Source: Candidatus Gastranaerophilales bacterium (GTDB taxonomy: Bacteria; Cyanobacteriota; Vampirovibrionia; Gastranaerophilales; Gastranaerophilaceae). From it: DNA of 64,000 nt. The DNA is taken from NCBI GenBank assembly GCA_944325835.1, contig CALVBO010000007.1:1-64000 (forward strand), in the 5' to 3' direction. This document shows, one piece after another, positions 41,849 through 50,803 of the stretch. Below the pieces are notes generated by a model. The model saw nothing but the letters and a program-made list of their open reading frames with translations. It was not told where the DNA came from and did not search any database. Position numbers and translations under genes: made by a program. Each line of letters starts with the position of its first letter. The first letter of the stretch is position 1.

Positions 41849-42496
41849 ATGTCAAATACTTTAGCATATTTACTAGACGATAAAATTTATATTAATTTGA
41901 CAAATAACTGCACAAACAGATGTATATTCTGCCTGCGTCAGGACAAAAGTGACGTATGCGGTCAGGAAATGTGGCTTGACAATGAAACATTCGGCGCTAA
42001 TGACGTTATTGAACAATTAGAAGCTATCATAAAAAAACAACTTGAAGCAGCCAAGCCGAATTCGCTTAATGAAATTATCTTCTGCGGCTACGGAGAGCCT
42101 CTTTTAAAACTTAATTTATTAAAAGAAGTTGCTGCATATATAAGGGAAAATTATCCAAATACAAAAATCCGCGTCAACTCTAACGGACATGCCAATCTGA
42201 TTTACAAGAGAAATATTGCGCCGGAATTAAAACCTTTAATAGACGACATTTCAATAAGTTTGAACGCACCAACTGAAGAAGAGTACAATGAGCTTTCACA
42301 GCCAAATATTCAAGGCGCTTATGAAGGCGTCAAAGCTTTTATTAAAGCCTGCGCCGATGAAGGAATTTCGACAACAGCAAGTGTTGTTGAAAACTACAAA
42401 GGCAGGCACCTTGATTTAGAAGCGTGCGAAAAAATAGCAAACGGCCTCGGTGCAAAATTCCGTGTGCGTGAATGGATTACCAACGGGTATTCATAA
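41849..42496 (+). CDS. radical SAM protein, TatD-associated type
   Basis: A 215-residue radical SAM enzyme with the cluster motif CTNRCIFC at about 26-33 and IFCGYGEPLLKLNLL (the GGEP-like SAM-binding strand). Then come IRVNSNGHANLI and ISISLNAPTEEEYNEL. The short length and these motifs fit the family usually found beside or fused to TatD DNases; here tatD is at the far end of the window, so they are not linked. Substrate is unknown. It precedes the acetate-CoA ligase gene by 55 bases on the same strand. Confidence 0.85.
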   Translation: MSNTLAYLLDDKIYINLTNNCTNRCIFCLRQDKSDVCGQEMWLDNETFGANDVIEQLEAIIKKQLEAAKPNSLNEIIFCGYGEPLLKLNLLKEVAAYIRENYPNTKIRVNSNGHANLIYKRNIAPELKPLIDDISISLNAPTEEEYNELSQPNIQGAYEGVKAFIKACADEGISTTASVVENYKGRHLDLEACEKIANGLGAKFRVREWITNGYS

Positions 42497-42551
42497 AAAG
42501 ATTTACTTTAATAGTTAAAAATAAATGAGATAACAAAGAAAGGCGACAAAA

Positions 42552-44705
42552 ATGAACGTTTTAGACAAAATCATGAAACCAAAATCAATCGCGGTCATAG
42601 GTGCGTCAACAAAAGAACACACTATCGGCTCCGATATCATGAAAAGATTACAAGAATACAAATTTAACGGAAAAATTTATCCTGTAAACCCGAAAGGCGG
42701 TATCATTGAAGGTTTACAAGCATATACTAATGTAAACGAAATTCCGGGCGAAGTTGATTTAGCAATTATCGTTGTAAACGCTAAATTCGTTCTGGATACA
42801 ATCGACCAGTGCCACAAAAAAGGTATAAAAGGGTTATGCATTATCACAGCAGGCTTTAAAGAAACAGGCGCTGAAGGTGCAGAACTTGAAAAGCAATTAC
42901 TTGCAAAAGTTCGCGAATACGGTATGAGATGCGTTGGCCCTAACTGCTTAGGCGTTGTAAACACTCACCCTGACATCCGTATGGACGGCTGTTTCGCCGA
43001 ATCATTACCTGAACGCGGAAACATCGGTTTCGTTTCTCAATCAGGCGCATTAGGCGGCGGTATTTTAAATATCCTTAAAGACCTTAACTTAGGTTTTGCT
43101 CAATTCATCTCAATCGGTAATCAGGCTGATGTTAACGCTGAAACAGCTCTGGAATACTGGGAAAATGAACCTGACGTTGAACAAATTCTTTTATATATGG
43201 AATCAATCCAAAATCCTGCAAACTTCAGAAAATTAGCGTCAAGAATTACCAAGAAAAAACCTATTCTTGCGCTTAAAGCAGGACGTTCTGCAGCAGGTGC
43301 AAGCGCTGCATCTTCTCACACAGGTTCACTTGCAGGGGCTGATAAGGCTGCTGCTGCACTGTTGAAACAATCAGGCGTTATCAGAGAATTTTCTTTGAAA
43401 AACCTCTTCTCAACTGCTAAAGTTTTTGCTAACTGCCCTATTCCAAAAGGCGACAGAGTTGCAATCATTACAAACTCCGGCGGCCCTGGTATTATGGCAA
43501 CCGATGCGGTCAGTGAATACGGTATGCAAATGGCTAAAATTTCAGATGAAACTAAAGCTAAATTAAGAAGCTTCTTACCGGCAGCAGCATCTGTAAAAAA
43601 CCCGATTGATATGATTGCATCAGCTCCAATCGAACACTACAAACAAACTTTAGAAACAGTTATCGCTGATGAAAACGTTGATATGATTATCACAATCTAT
43701 CTTCCGTTCTTAGGTTTGAAAGATATTGATGTTGCTAAAGCGTTAATGGAAATCAAAGCTAAAAATCCGCAAAAACCGGTTATCGGCGTATTCATGACAA
43801 CAAATGAATTCTTCTCAAAACTTTCAGATATGAACGTTAATATGCCGTTCTTTATGTATGCGGAAGAAGCTGCTGACGGTTTAAACAGATTAAATCAACA
43901 AAGACTCTGGATGGAACAGCCGGCTGGTAAAATTCCTTGCTATGATGTTGACAGAGCAAAAGTTGAAAAAATTATCAAAGCATCAATCGCAGAAGGCAGA
44001 GATCAATTAACGACTTTAGAATCAATTGACGTACTCCAAGCATACGGAATCCGCGCTTGCAAATACGGACTTGCAACAAACGAAGAAGAAGTCGTTAACC
44101 TAGGAAACGCTATCGGCTACCCTGTTGTAATGAAAATGACTTCTAAAACAACATCTCACAAAACCGATGTAGGCGGCGTAAGGGTAAATATTCAATCAGA
44201 AGAACAACTCCGCGCTGAATACAAAGACCTTATCCAAAAATTAACAGAAAAAGGCTTAATCGAAGGTCTTGAAGGCGTTATTATTCAGGAAATGGTAAAA
44301 GGCAACCGTGAAATGGTTTGCGGTATCGCAACAGACCCTCAATACGGCCCTATGATGATGTTCGGTTTAGGCGGTGTATTCGTTGAAGCGCTGAAAGACG
44401 TAACTTTCAGAATCGCTCCGTTAACCGATTTGGATGCAAAAGACATGATTAAATCTGTTAAAGCATACAAACTTCTCCAAGGTGCAAGAGGTACAAAACC
44501 GGCACAAATGGAACAAATCGAAGAAACCTTGCTGAGATTATCACAACTTGTTAATGACTTCAAATTCATTGATGAACTTGATATCAACCCGTTGTTAATT
44601 TCAGAAAAAACAGGTGAAGGCATCGCAGTAGACGGACGTATTAAGGTTCGTTTAGAAGAAGCTAAAAAAGCTTTTTCTTGTGACTGCGCCGTTTGCTATC
44701 AGTAA
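42552..44705 (+). CDS. acetate-CoA ligase (ADP-forming), fused alpha and beta subunits
   Basis: A 717-residue enzyme that turns acetyl-CoA, ADP and Pi into acetate, CoA and ATP, a fermentative ATP source. The order is a CoA-binding Rossmann domain (about 1-130, KPKSIAVIGASTKEHTIGSD), two ligase domains carrying the phosphohistidine in SAASSHTGSLAGAD and a second site IITNSGGPGIM, then an ATP-grasp beta domain (about 480-705) with YPVVMKMTSKTTSHKTDVGG. Codon use is strongly biased, which points to high expression. AAAGGCGAC precedes the ATG. The last codons are included in a 53-bp tandem repeat. Confidence 0.93.
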   Translation: MNVLDKIMKPKSIAVIGASTKEHTIGSDIMKRLQEYKFNGKIYPVNPKGGIIEGLQAYTNVNEIPGEVDLAIIVVNAKFVLDTIDQCHKKGIKGLCIITAGFKETGAEGAELEKQLLAKVREYGMRCVGPNCLGVVNTHPDIRMDGCFAESLPERGNIGFVSQSGALGGGILNILKDLNLGFAQFISIGNQADVNAETALEYWENEPDVEQILLYMESIQNPANFRKLASRITKKKPILALKAGRSAAGASAASSHTGSLAGADKAAAALLKQSGVIREFSLKNLFSTAKVFANCPIPKGDRVAIITNSGGPGIMATDAVSEYGMQMAKISDETKAKLRSFLPAAASVKNPIDMIASAPIEHYKQTLETVIADENVDMIITIYLPFLGLKDIDVAKALMEIKAKNPQKPVIGVFMTTNEFFSKLSDMNVNMPFFMYAEEAADGLNRLNQQRLWMEQPAGKIPCYDVDRAKVEKIIKASIAEGRDQLTTLESIDVLQAYGIRACKYGLATNEEEVVNLGNAIGYPVVMKMTSKTTSHKTDVGGVRVNIQSEEQLRAEYKDLIQKLTEKGLIEGLEGVIIQEMVKGNREMVCGIATDPQYGPMMMFGLGGVFVEALKDVTFRIAPLTDLDAKDMIKSVKAYKLLQGARGTKPAQMEQIEETLLRLSQLVNDFKFIDELDINPLLISEKTGEGIAVDGRIKVRLEEAKKAFSCDCAVCYQ

Positions 44706-44779
44706 CTTAACAAACCGAGTAGGTAGTTTCTTGTGACTGTGCCGTTTGCTGTCAGTAACTTAACGAACCGAGTAGTTAC
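44674..44779 (+). repeat. 53-bp tandem repeat covering the 3' end of the acetate-CoA ligase gene
   Basis: TTTCTTGTGACTG starts copies at 44674 and 44727, and a degraded third copy begins near 44778. The unit includes the last ten codons and the stop of the gene, so the gene's end has been duplicated downstream without altering the protein. Confidence 0.85.
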
Positions 44780-44831
44780 TTGTGATTGTACAGCTTGCGC
44801 TTGCTAGTTAGAGATATCAATAAAAAAAGAG

Positions 44832-44864
44832 AAGCGGGAACTATAATAGTTCCCGCTTTTTTAT
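44832..44864. terminator. terminator after the acetate-CoA ligase
   Basis: AAGCGGGAACTA (44832-44843) and TAGTTCCCGCTT (44847-44858) form a perfect 12-bp stem with a 3-nt loop, followed by TTTTATT. Confidence 0.92.
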
Positions 44865-45428
44865 TGAATTACTTCTATTAATTTTTCAGGATTTATCAAA
44901 CGTCCTACATATTTACCGTCATCATTATTTCGGCATTCATCTGAAGTCTGCAGTGCCTTTTGCTAGAATTCTTCCGGTGTAATTTCAGGATTTAGCTGTT
45001 TTGCCAGTGCGTACATGCCGGCAATCCATGGAGTTGACCAGGACATGCCGCCGTCATTGCCTTCATAACCAATAGCTTTTACATAAGGCAGGTTTGAGGT
45101 AATACGACCATAGTGTTCGGCATCTTGCAGCATTTCGGTTTGGCACATTAACTTCTGCCCCGAAAGTATCTTCTACCGAATAATAATCAAAATAGTTTTC
45201 TTTATGAAAAGTTTCACTGTTTTCCGCTCTGGCCCCGGGTTCGACTTGAAGCCCTGTAATAAGCGTTTGTACGTCTAAATCCTGACCTTTTGCAAGTTCA
45301 GTAATTTTTTCAAGCCAGAGGCTCGGAACTTTACCTTGAGCTTTCTGTAATTCTTCCTGCGAAATTTTTTCATCCGAATTTGTATTTATCGCCGCGATTA
45401 TCCCCTTTAAATCAATAAATTCACCCAT
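44861..45428 (-). pseudogene. decayed subtilisin-like (S8) protease
   Basis: The frame from ATG 45428 (AAGGAG upstream) begins with an EF-hand/dockerin-like segment NTNSDEKISQEEL and reaches SVEDTFGAEVN near 45150. A frame change is then needed to read DAEHYGRITSNLPY and GGMSWSTPWIAGMYALAKQ, which is the catalytic-serine region of subtilases. A TAG at about 44964 interrupts it, after which the same frame runs 33 more codons to TAA at 44861. The Asp and His catalytic regions are missing, so a large deletion, a frameshift and a nonsense codon are all present. The identification of S8 rests mainly on the serine motif. Confidence 0.65.
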
Positions 45429-45478
45429 ATTTTCTCCTTACTATATGAGAATTATATCGGCAGTGTTCCGGAAAAACT

Positions 45479-46762
45479 TTAATTAAACATTTCCTCCTGC
45501 AAGAGAACATCGTGTCCGGTATTGTGCATCAAATTCAGATACGCGGAATAATATAAGTCCATTGCTTTAAGATATTCGTGCAAAGTCTGCTGGTAGGAGT
45601 TTTCAATAATCAGCATGCTTAAAAATGTTATTTTACCGTTTTTATACTGATCTTTTGACATTGTAAGAATATCTTTTGACTCCTGCATAATCTGCTGGTA
45701 ATAACCCATATTCTCTTTAGCGTATTTAAAATTATTGTAATCCTGTTTAAGAACTATTTTCAACTTATTTTCAAAAGAAGCCTTATCTGTTTTGGATTTT
45801 TCGAGTATCAAATTAGCCCTTCTGACATCCGGCCCGTAGAAATAGAACAAAGGCACATCAACGCCAAATCCGACAAATGCACCCGGAAAGTTTGAACCTT
45901 CACCGCGGTAATAATACTGCCACGCATAACCACCCGCAATATCTACGTTTGGAACCCGCTGGCTTTTGGCAACAGTCACTTCAGCCTGCGCCCGATTTAT
46001 ATCAAGATCCGCAATCCTTAATGAATAACTATATTTCATTGCAATTTGTTCAATCACATCATACGGCAGAAGCTTGATAGATAAAATTGACAAATCCTCA
46101 TCAAAAAGCGAGGTTTCGGCAGAGTCATACATATTTTCGGTTTTGCCGATATTAATAACTTTATTCAAATGAAACTGCGCACTCAACAAATCCGCTTTTG
46201 CCTGATTTAATTCAATCAACAGTCTTTTATACCTGATATCCGATTGAAGAACTTCTATCTTGTAATTGGCTGAATTTGCCGGTTTATTTTTTGCGATTTC
46301 CGCCATGTCTTCAAAAAGATCTTTGCGCTCTTCAAGGATATCAACAACGGATTTCCAGTATAAAATATCAAAGTATGCACGCATAACTTCAATTTTCAAA
46401 TCGTGCTCATACTCTCTGATTTTATTCTGGGCAATAGTATATTTAACCTTGGCGACTTTTTTGCGCGGCCCGCGTTTAAAAAGTTCTATAGGGAAATTCA
46501 TCCCGACCTGACTGGAGTTCCCCGCCAGAACCTTACCGAGCAGGACATTGCCCACAATTCGGGGATTTTGGAGTTTATTTGCAATTCTTATATCCTCTTT
46601 GGCAATCCCGAGTTCTTTGCGTTTGGCCTGCAAATCAAGATTATAGGTCAATGCCATATCTATCGCTTCTTCCAGAGAAAGCCCTACAACATTAGCACTT
46701 GCCGGAACAAATGCCATAAAAAATATAAAACATACAGCCAGTATTCTTTTGAATAAAGTCAT
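45479..46762 (-). CDS. TolC-family outer membrane efflux protein
   Basis: A 427-residue outer-membrane factor forming the exit duct of an efflux or type I secretion system. A signal peptide (about 1-24, ending ASANVVG) precedes LSLEEAIDMALTYNLDLQAKRKE, the standard OEP start. Two long helical repeats contain NPRIVGNVLLGK and the second-repeat equivalent VPNVDIAGGYAWQYYYRG. The ATG at 46762 follows AAAGG by seven bases. No membrane-fusion protein or pump gene is adjacent, so its partner is elsewhere. Confidence 0.9.
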   Translation of the reverse strand: MTLFKRILAVCFIFFMAFVPASANVVGLSLEEAIDMALTYNLDLQAKRKELGIAKEDIRIANKLQNPRIVGNVLLGKVLAGNSSQVGMNFPIELFKRGPRKKVAKVKYTIAQNKIREYEHDLKIEVMRAYFDILYWKSVVDILEERKDLFEDMAEIAKNKPANSANYKIEVLQSDIRYKRLLIELNQAKADLLSAQFHLNKVINIGKTENMYDSAETSLFDEDLSILSIKLLPYDVIEQIAMKYSYSLRIADLDINRAQAEVTVAKSQRVPNVDIAGGYAWQYYYRGEGSNFPGAFVGFGVDVPLFYFYGPDVRRANLILEKSKTDKASFENKLKIVLKQDYNNFKYAKENMGYYQQIMQESKDILTMSKDQYKNGKITFLSMLIIENSYQQTLHEYLKAMDLYYSAYLNLMHNTGHDVLLQEEMFN

Positions 46763-46873
46763 ATACAAACCTTTACCCAATTTTACTATAAACAGGCTAA
46801 ATTTAAACTTGATATTTACAATTTGTTATTATCAATATTTTATGCTACGATAAATTCAGTCCGAGAGGTTGAT

Positions 46874-47656
46874 GTGATACATTTGGAAGATGAATTAAAC
46901 GATTTACTCTTACAATACAAACACTGTTCAGACGCGAAGAAAAAGAAGATTTTACATATTCGTATTGTAGAACTGGCGCTTGTTTATGTAAAAAAGATTG
47001 TTTCCGGCCCTGCATATAAAAATTACAACTTGCAGGAGGATTTGTTTCAGGTCGGCTCAATAGGCTTGATGAAAGCCATTGACTTTTTCGATTTGAGTAA
47101 AAATACAAAATTCAAAACCTACGCGACTTATTTTATAAAAGGCGAAATTAAACATTACCTGAGGGACAAAGCAAGTTTTATCAAGCCGCCGAGAGAAATT
47201 CAAGAACTTTCTTATAAAATCAGTACTGCTTCAAGAGAACTTAACGAAGAAGGCAAAGACGGAACCTCAACTGCGCTTATTGCAGAACGCTTAGGCTTGC
47301 CGGAAAAGAAAATTGAAGATGTTTTATCACTCGATTTAGGGCAGGAAATTCTATCACTGGATCAAAATCCGAACAATAGTGATGATGACGATTTAAGCCT
47401 TATGGATAAAATTCCTGACGGCGACTACAAAGACTTTCTTTCTAATTCCGAAAACCGGCTTATGCTCAACTCCGCGCTCGGGAAACTTCCGCAGGATATG
47501 AAACAAATACTTATTATGAACTATTTTGAGGATTTAAACCAGAAAGAAATTTCCGAAAAGCTCGGCCTATCACCGATGCAGGTTTCAAGAAAGATAAAAA
47601 AAGCACTCGGAAAACTTTATGAACTTGTAAATTCCAGTGAAGAAAATAAGGACTGA
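46874..47656 (+). CDS. RNA polymerase sigma factor, SigB/SigF-like (group 3)
   Basis: A 260-residue sigma-70 family protein without region 1.1. Region 2 reads LQEDLFQVGSIGLMKAIDFFD and TYATYFIKGEIKHYLRD, region 3 is around 110-160, and region 4 has the HTH QKEISEKLGLSPMQVSRKIKKAL. This pattern fits stress- or development-type group 3 sigmas. The GTG at 46874 with GAGAGG five bases upstream is preferred over an ATG 17 codons earlier. It lies four bases before the prepilin peptidase gene, so both are probably cotranscribed, and pilus genes may belong to its regulon. No anti-sigma gene is seen nearby. Confidence 0.9.
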   Translation: MIHLEDELNDLLLQYKHCSDAKKKKILHIRIVELALVYVKKIVSGPAYKNYNLQEDLFQVGSIGLMKAIDFFDLSKNTKFKTYATYFIKGEIKHYLRDKASFIKPPREIQELSYKISTASRELNEEGKDGTSTALIAERLGLPEKKIEDVLSLDLGQEILSLDQNPNNSDDDDLSLMDKIPDGDYKDFLSNSENRLMLNSALGKLPQDMKQILIMNYFEDLNQKEISEKLGLSPMQVSRKIKKALGKLYELVNSSEENKD

Positions 47657-47660
47657 TTAA

Positions 47661-48644
47661 ATGGATACATTAACACTAACCGCATCATTTTTTGTATTGC
47701 TTATCGGACTGTGTTTCGGCAGTTTTTTGAACGTAGTAGTATTAAGAGCCTTCAGCGGCGAATCAATATCTTATCCGGCGTCAAAATGTCCGAAATGCCA
47801 GAAACCGCTTTACTGGTGGCATAATATTCCGCTGCTTTCATATCTTTTGCTGGGCGGGAAATGTTATTTTTGTAAAACACACATAAGCTGGCAATATCCG
47901 ATTGTAGAAGCGGTAACGGCAGTTTTATTTGTACTTTCGTTTTTAAAATTCGGGATGAGCGCCCATTTAATTTTCCTCTGGGCTGTAATTTTTATGTCAC
48001 TTGTGCTTGCGATAACAGATATTAAAGAACACGTTGTATTTTTAATGCACTGCCTGATTTTTGCCTGTATCGGGCTGGTTTACCATGCGGGCGCTACGGG
48101 GATTATGGCACTCAAGGGTGCAGAACTTACCTGGCTTCATAATCCGTTTACAGTTTCTGTCTTAGGAATGCTTCTTGGCGGCTTGATAATGCTTATATAT
48201 TTTGGAGTTTCATACATTCTTGCCGGCGGCAGAATGGCAATGGGCGACGGAGATATTTATATTGCAATGGCGCTGGGAGCGTGCTTTGGCTGGGAAAAAA
48301 TCTGGATAATAATTATTATGGGATTTATAATTCAGGCATTCATCACCGGAGTGTTGTTTGAATACAGACTTCTGGAAGAGAAAAACTATAAACTTTTCGG
48401 CGGAATTCTTGCGGTCGCAATTCTTGCTGCGGGATACTGGTATTCAAACACGGCAGGACTTTTTGAAAACAATGCAATATACCTGCTGGCATATACAATT
48501 GTACTGATTGGAGTTGCAATATATGTTTGCCGTCAGTTATTCGGCAAAGTTTTAGGTTCAAAAACCGAGGGCCTTGCAGTACCTTTCGGCCCGGCCCTCG
48601 TTCTTGCAGGATTTGTAATAATGTTTTTCCCGGCGTTGTTTTAA
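47661..48644 (+). CDS. pilD: prepilin leader peptidase / N-methyltransferase
   Basis: An integral membrane aspartyl protease that cleaves and methylates type IV prepilins; both pilin-like proteins in this window are expected substrates. The 327 residues show GLCFGSFLNVVVLR at the start, a cytoplasmic zinc loop with CPKC and CYFC, and the two catalytic Asp motifs ITDIKEHVV and GDGDIYIAMALGACFGW. Eight or so membrane helices are visible. AAGGA nine bases before the ATG lies inside the sigma gene. It converges on ruvA with a one-base gap. Confidence 0.95.
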   Translation: MDTLTLTASFFVLLIGLCFGSFLNVVVLRAFSGESISYPASKCPKCQKPLYWWHNIPLLSYLLLGGKCYFCKTHISWQYPIVEAVTAVLFVLSFLKFGMSAHLIFLWAVIFMSLVLAITDIKEHVVFLMHCLIFACIGLVYHAGATGIMALKGAELTWLHNPFTVSVLGMLLGGLIMLIYFGVSYILAGGRMAMGDGDIYIAMALGACFGWEKIWIIIIMGFIIQAFITGVLFEYRLLEEKNYKLFGGILAVAILAAGYWYSNTAGLFENNAIYLLAYTIVLIGVAIYVCRQLFGKVLGSKTEGLAVPFGPALVLAGFVIMFFPALF

Positions 48645-48645
48645 G

Positions 48646-49254
48646 TTATTGTGATAAAATTTTCAGTGCTGCTTGCAGAATTTCTTCTGCGCTCAGACTT
48701 TCGGCAAGTTCCAGTTTCGCAAACGCCGATTTGATTTCATTCTTTTCGTACCCGAATGAAAGCAGAACCGACTGCGCATCAACAAGGTTAGAATTTTCCT
48801 CTCTGACCTTTTCTACAAAATTCGGCGCTGACCAGTCTTTTTGATAGTTAATTAACTTATCTTTAAGCTCAAGGATAATTTTTTGCGCCAATTTTGGCCC
48901 CACACCTTTTGCCAGCGTTAATTCTTTATAATTACCGTCTATAACAAGTCCGATAAGTTCCGAGGCAGAGAATTTATCCAGCAGCGTAAGCGCCATTTTC
49001 GTTCCGACACCGGAAACCGATGTCAAAACATTAAAAATATCCCTATCTTCCTTTCTAACGAACCCGCACAGTGACATTTTATCTTCTTTGTGGATTAAAA
49101 CCGTATAGATTTTTGCCTCGCCATTTTCTATTTTGTTGAAATCCCTGCCGGTAACTTCGAGCAGATAGCCTAGTCCAAACGCCTCAACAGTCACAAAAAA
49201 GCCGCGCGGCAGCGCTGTTTTAGATGTAATATTTCCTTTAATATAATCGTACAT
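48646..49254 (-). CDS. ruvA: Holliday junction branch migration protein RuvA
   Basis: RuvA binds four-way junctions and loads the RuvB motor. In 202 residues: an N-terminal OB domain (1-65, starting MYDYIKGNI), HhH motifs at about 72-130 (LTSVSGVGTKMALTLLDKF, then LAKGVGPKLAQKIILELKDKL), and a C-terminal RuvB-binding domain. It begins three bases after the stop of dnaA, an unusual pairing, and is probably cotranscribed with it. RuvB and RuvC are not in the window. Confidence 0.96.
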   Translation of the reverse strand: MYDYIKGNITSKTALPRGFFVTVEAFGLGYLLEVTGRDFNKIENGEAKIYTVLIHKEDKMSLCGFVRKEDRDIFNVLTSVSGVGTKMALTLLDKFSASELIGLVIDGNYKELTLAKGVGPKLAQKIILELKDKLINYQKDWSAPNFVEKVREENSNLVDAQSVLLSFGYEKNEIKSAFAKLELAESLSAEEILQAALKILSQ

Positions 49255-49257
49255 GTT

Positions 49258-50691
49258 CTAACCCTTTATTTCCTGTGAAAGCTCTTCAATCGTGCGTTTA
49301 AGATCGCGGTTGGTTTTCATCTCATCACGAATTTTTTCATAAGAATAGAGCATTGTTGTATGTTTTTTATGGAGGAATTCTGCGATTGCCTCAAAACTTG
49401 CCCCGAGAAATTCGCGAATAAGATAGACAACAATATGGCGCGGCGCTGAAATTTTCTGGCTTCTTGCAGGGCTTAAAAAATCATCAACAGTAACGCCGTA
49501 ATACTGTGCAACTTTTTGCGCAATCGTTTCCATAGTAAGGCTTTCATCTTCATCAGTGCAGGCGAGAACTTTTTTCACATATTCAAGAGAAAGTTCAACC
49601 CCGTCAATTTCTGCAAACGCACTGATTCTGTTATAAGCTCCTTCCAGCTCACGGACATTATTTTTGTAGTTTTTGGCAATCAAGTCATAAACATCACAAG
49701 GGATTTGCAGCCCGTCTTTTTCCGCGAGGTTACGCAGGATTGCGATACGGGTTTCAAATTCCGGCGGCGTAAGTTCAACCATAATCCCCATTTCAAAACG
49801 GGTTCTGAGCCTGTCCGGAAGCGTCGGAATATCTTTCGGAAGCCTGTCGGAAGTTATTACAATTTGTTTACCGTTGTTGTGGAGCGATTCAAAAGTGTGA
49901 AAAATTTCCTCCATTGTGCGCTCTTTTGACTCAATAAACTGAATATCATCAATCAGAAGGACGTCAACATTACGGAACTTCTGGCGGAATTTATCCATGC
50001 GCGAAACCCTGTCGCCACCTTTTTGAATACTTGAGATGACCTCATTTATGTATTCTTCTGTTTTTACATATTTCACGCGGAGTTTGGGTTTGTGGAAAAG
50101 TATATAATGCCCGATTGCCTGCATAAGGTGGGTTTTCCCAAGTCCCGAGGCACCGTATATAAAAAGCGGATTATATTTCTGTGCGGGTTTTTCTGCAACT
50201 GCCATAGCAACCGCATAAGCCATGCGGGAATTTTCGCCGACAACAAAATTTTCAAATTTATATTTTAAATTCAGGTTAACCTCATTGCGCATCTGAACAG
50301 CACCTTCTGCCAGAGCCTGTTCTTTTTTAACCGGATCTTCAAGCGACGGACGCTGTTTAGCGGCTTCTTTTTTCTTCATTTCGTTGTACTTTTGCCCGTA
50401 GCCTGCGTCATAATTAAGTTCAAAGTCAACGTCTTTTCCGCAGACTTTACAGAGAGCTTCTTTAATATCTTTTTTGTGCGAATTCAAAATCGCGACCGCA
50501 AACTGGTGCGGGGTTACAAGATAAAATTTCCCATGTTCAAAGCTGTTAGCCGCAACCGCAGTCAGCCACGAATAATACACATTATCCGGAATAACATCAC
50601 GCAATAGCGCCGAGGCTTCCGCCCACAACTTAACGAAATCCACACTTCCCGTATAGTCAACTTTATTAGAAATACTAAAACCAAAACTCAT
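49258..50691 (-). CDS. dnaA: chromosomal replication initiator DnaA
   Basis: DnaA opens oriC and recruits the helicase; dnaB lies 3 kb away. The 477 residues comprise domain I (about 15-90), a linker, a AAA+ domain from about 140 with NPLFIYGASGLGKTHLMQ (Walker A), DVLLIDDIQFI (Walker B) and TSDRLPKDIPTLPDRLRTRFE, then domain IV with the DnaA-box-binding signature APRHIVVYLIREF and HKKHTTMLYSYEKI. The usual neighbour dnaN is absent and no DnaA-box cluster is seen in the upstream gap, so oriC is probably not here. Confidence 0.96.
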   Translation of the reverse strand: MSFGFSISNKVDYTGSVDFVKLWAEASALLRDVIPDNVYYSWLTAVAANSFEHGKFYLVTPHQFAVAILNSHKKDIKEALCKVCGKDVDFELNYDAGYGQKYNEMKKKEAAKQRPSLEDPVKKEQALAEGAVQMRNEVNLNLKYKFENFVVGENSRMAYAVAMAVAEKPAQKYNPLFIYGASGLGKTHLMQAIGHYILFHKPKLRVKYVKTEEYINEVISSIQKGGDRVSRMDKFRQKFRNVDVLLIDDIQFIESKERTMEEIFHTFESLHNNGKQIVITSDRLPKDIPTLPDRLRTRFEMGIMVELTPPEFETRIAILRNLAEKDGLQIPCDVYDLIAKNYKNNVRELEGAYNRISAFAEIDGVELSLEYVKKVLACTDEDESLTMETIAQKVAQYYGVTVDDFLSPARSQKISAPRHIVVYLIREFLGASFEAIAEFLHKKHTTMLYSYEKIRDEMKTNRDLKRTIEELSQEIKG

Positions 50692-50803
50692 AAAACCAAT
50701 TTTACATCAAAACAAATAGGCTGTTATCTTATTGTTTTCATTTGTAACGATTTTTTTTGTAAATATTTTTGAAGTTATAGCATTTTGTTGTAATTTAAAA
50801 TTA

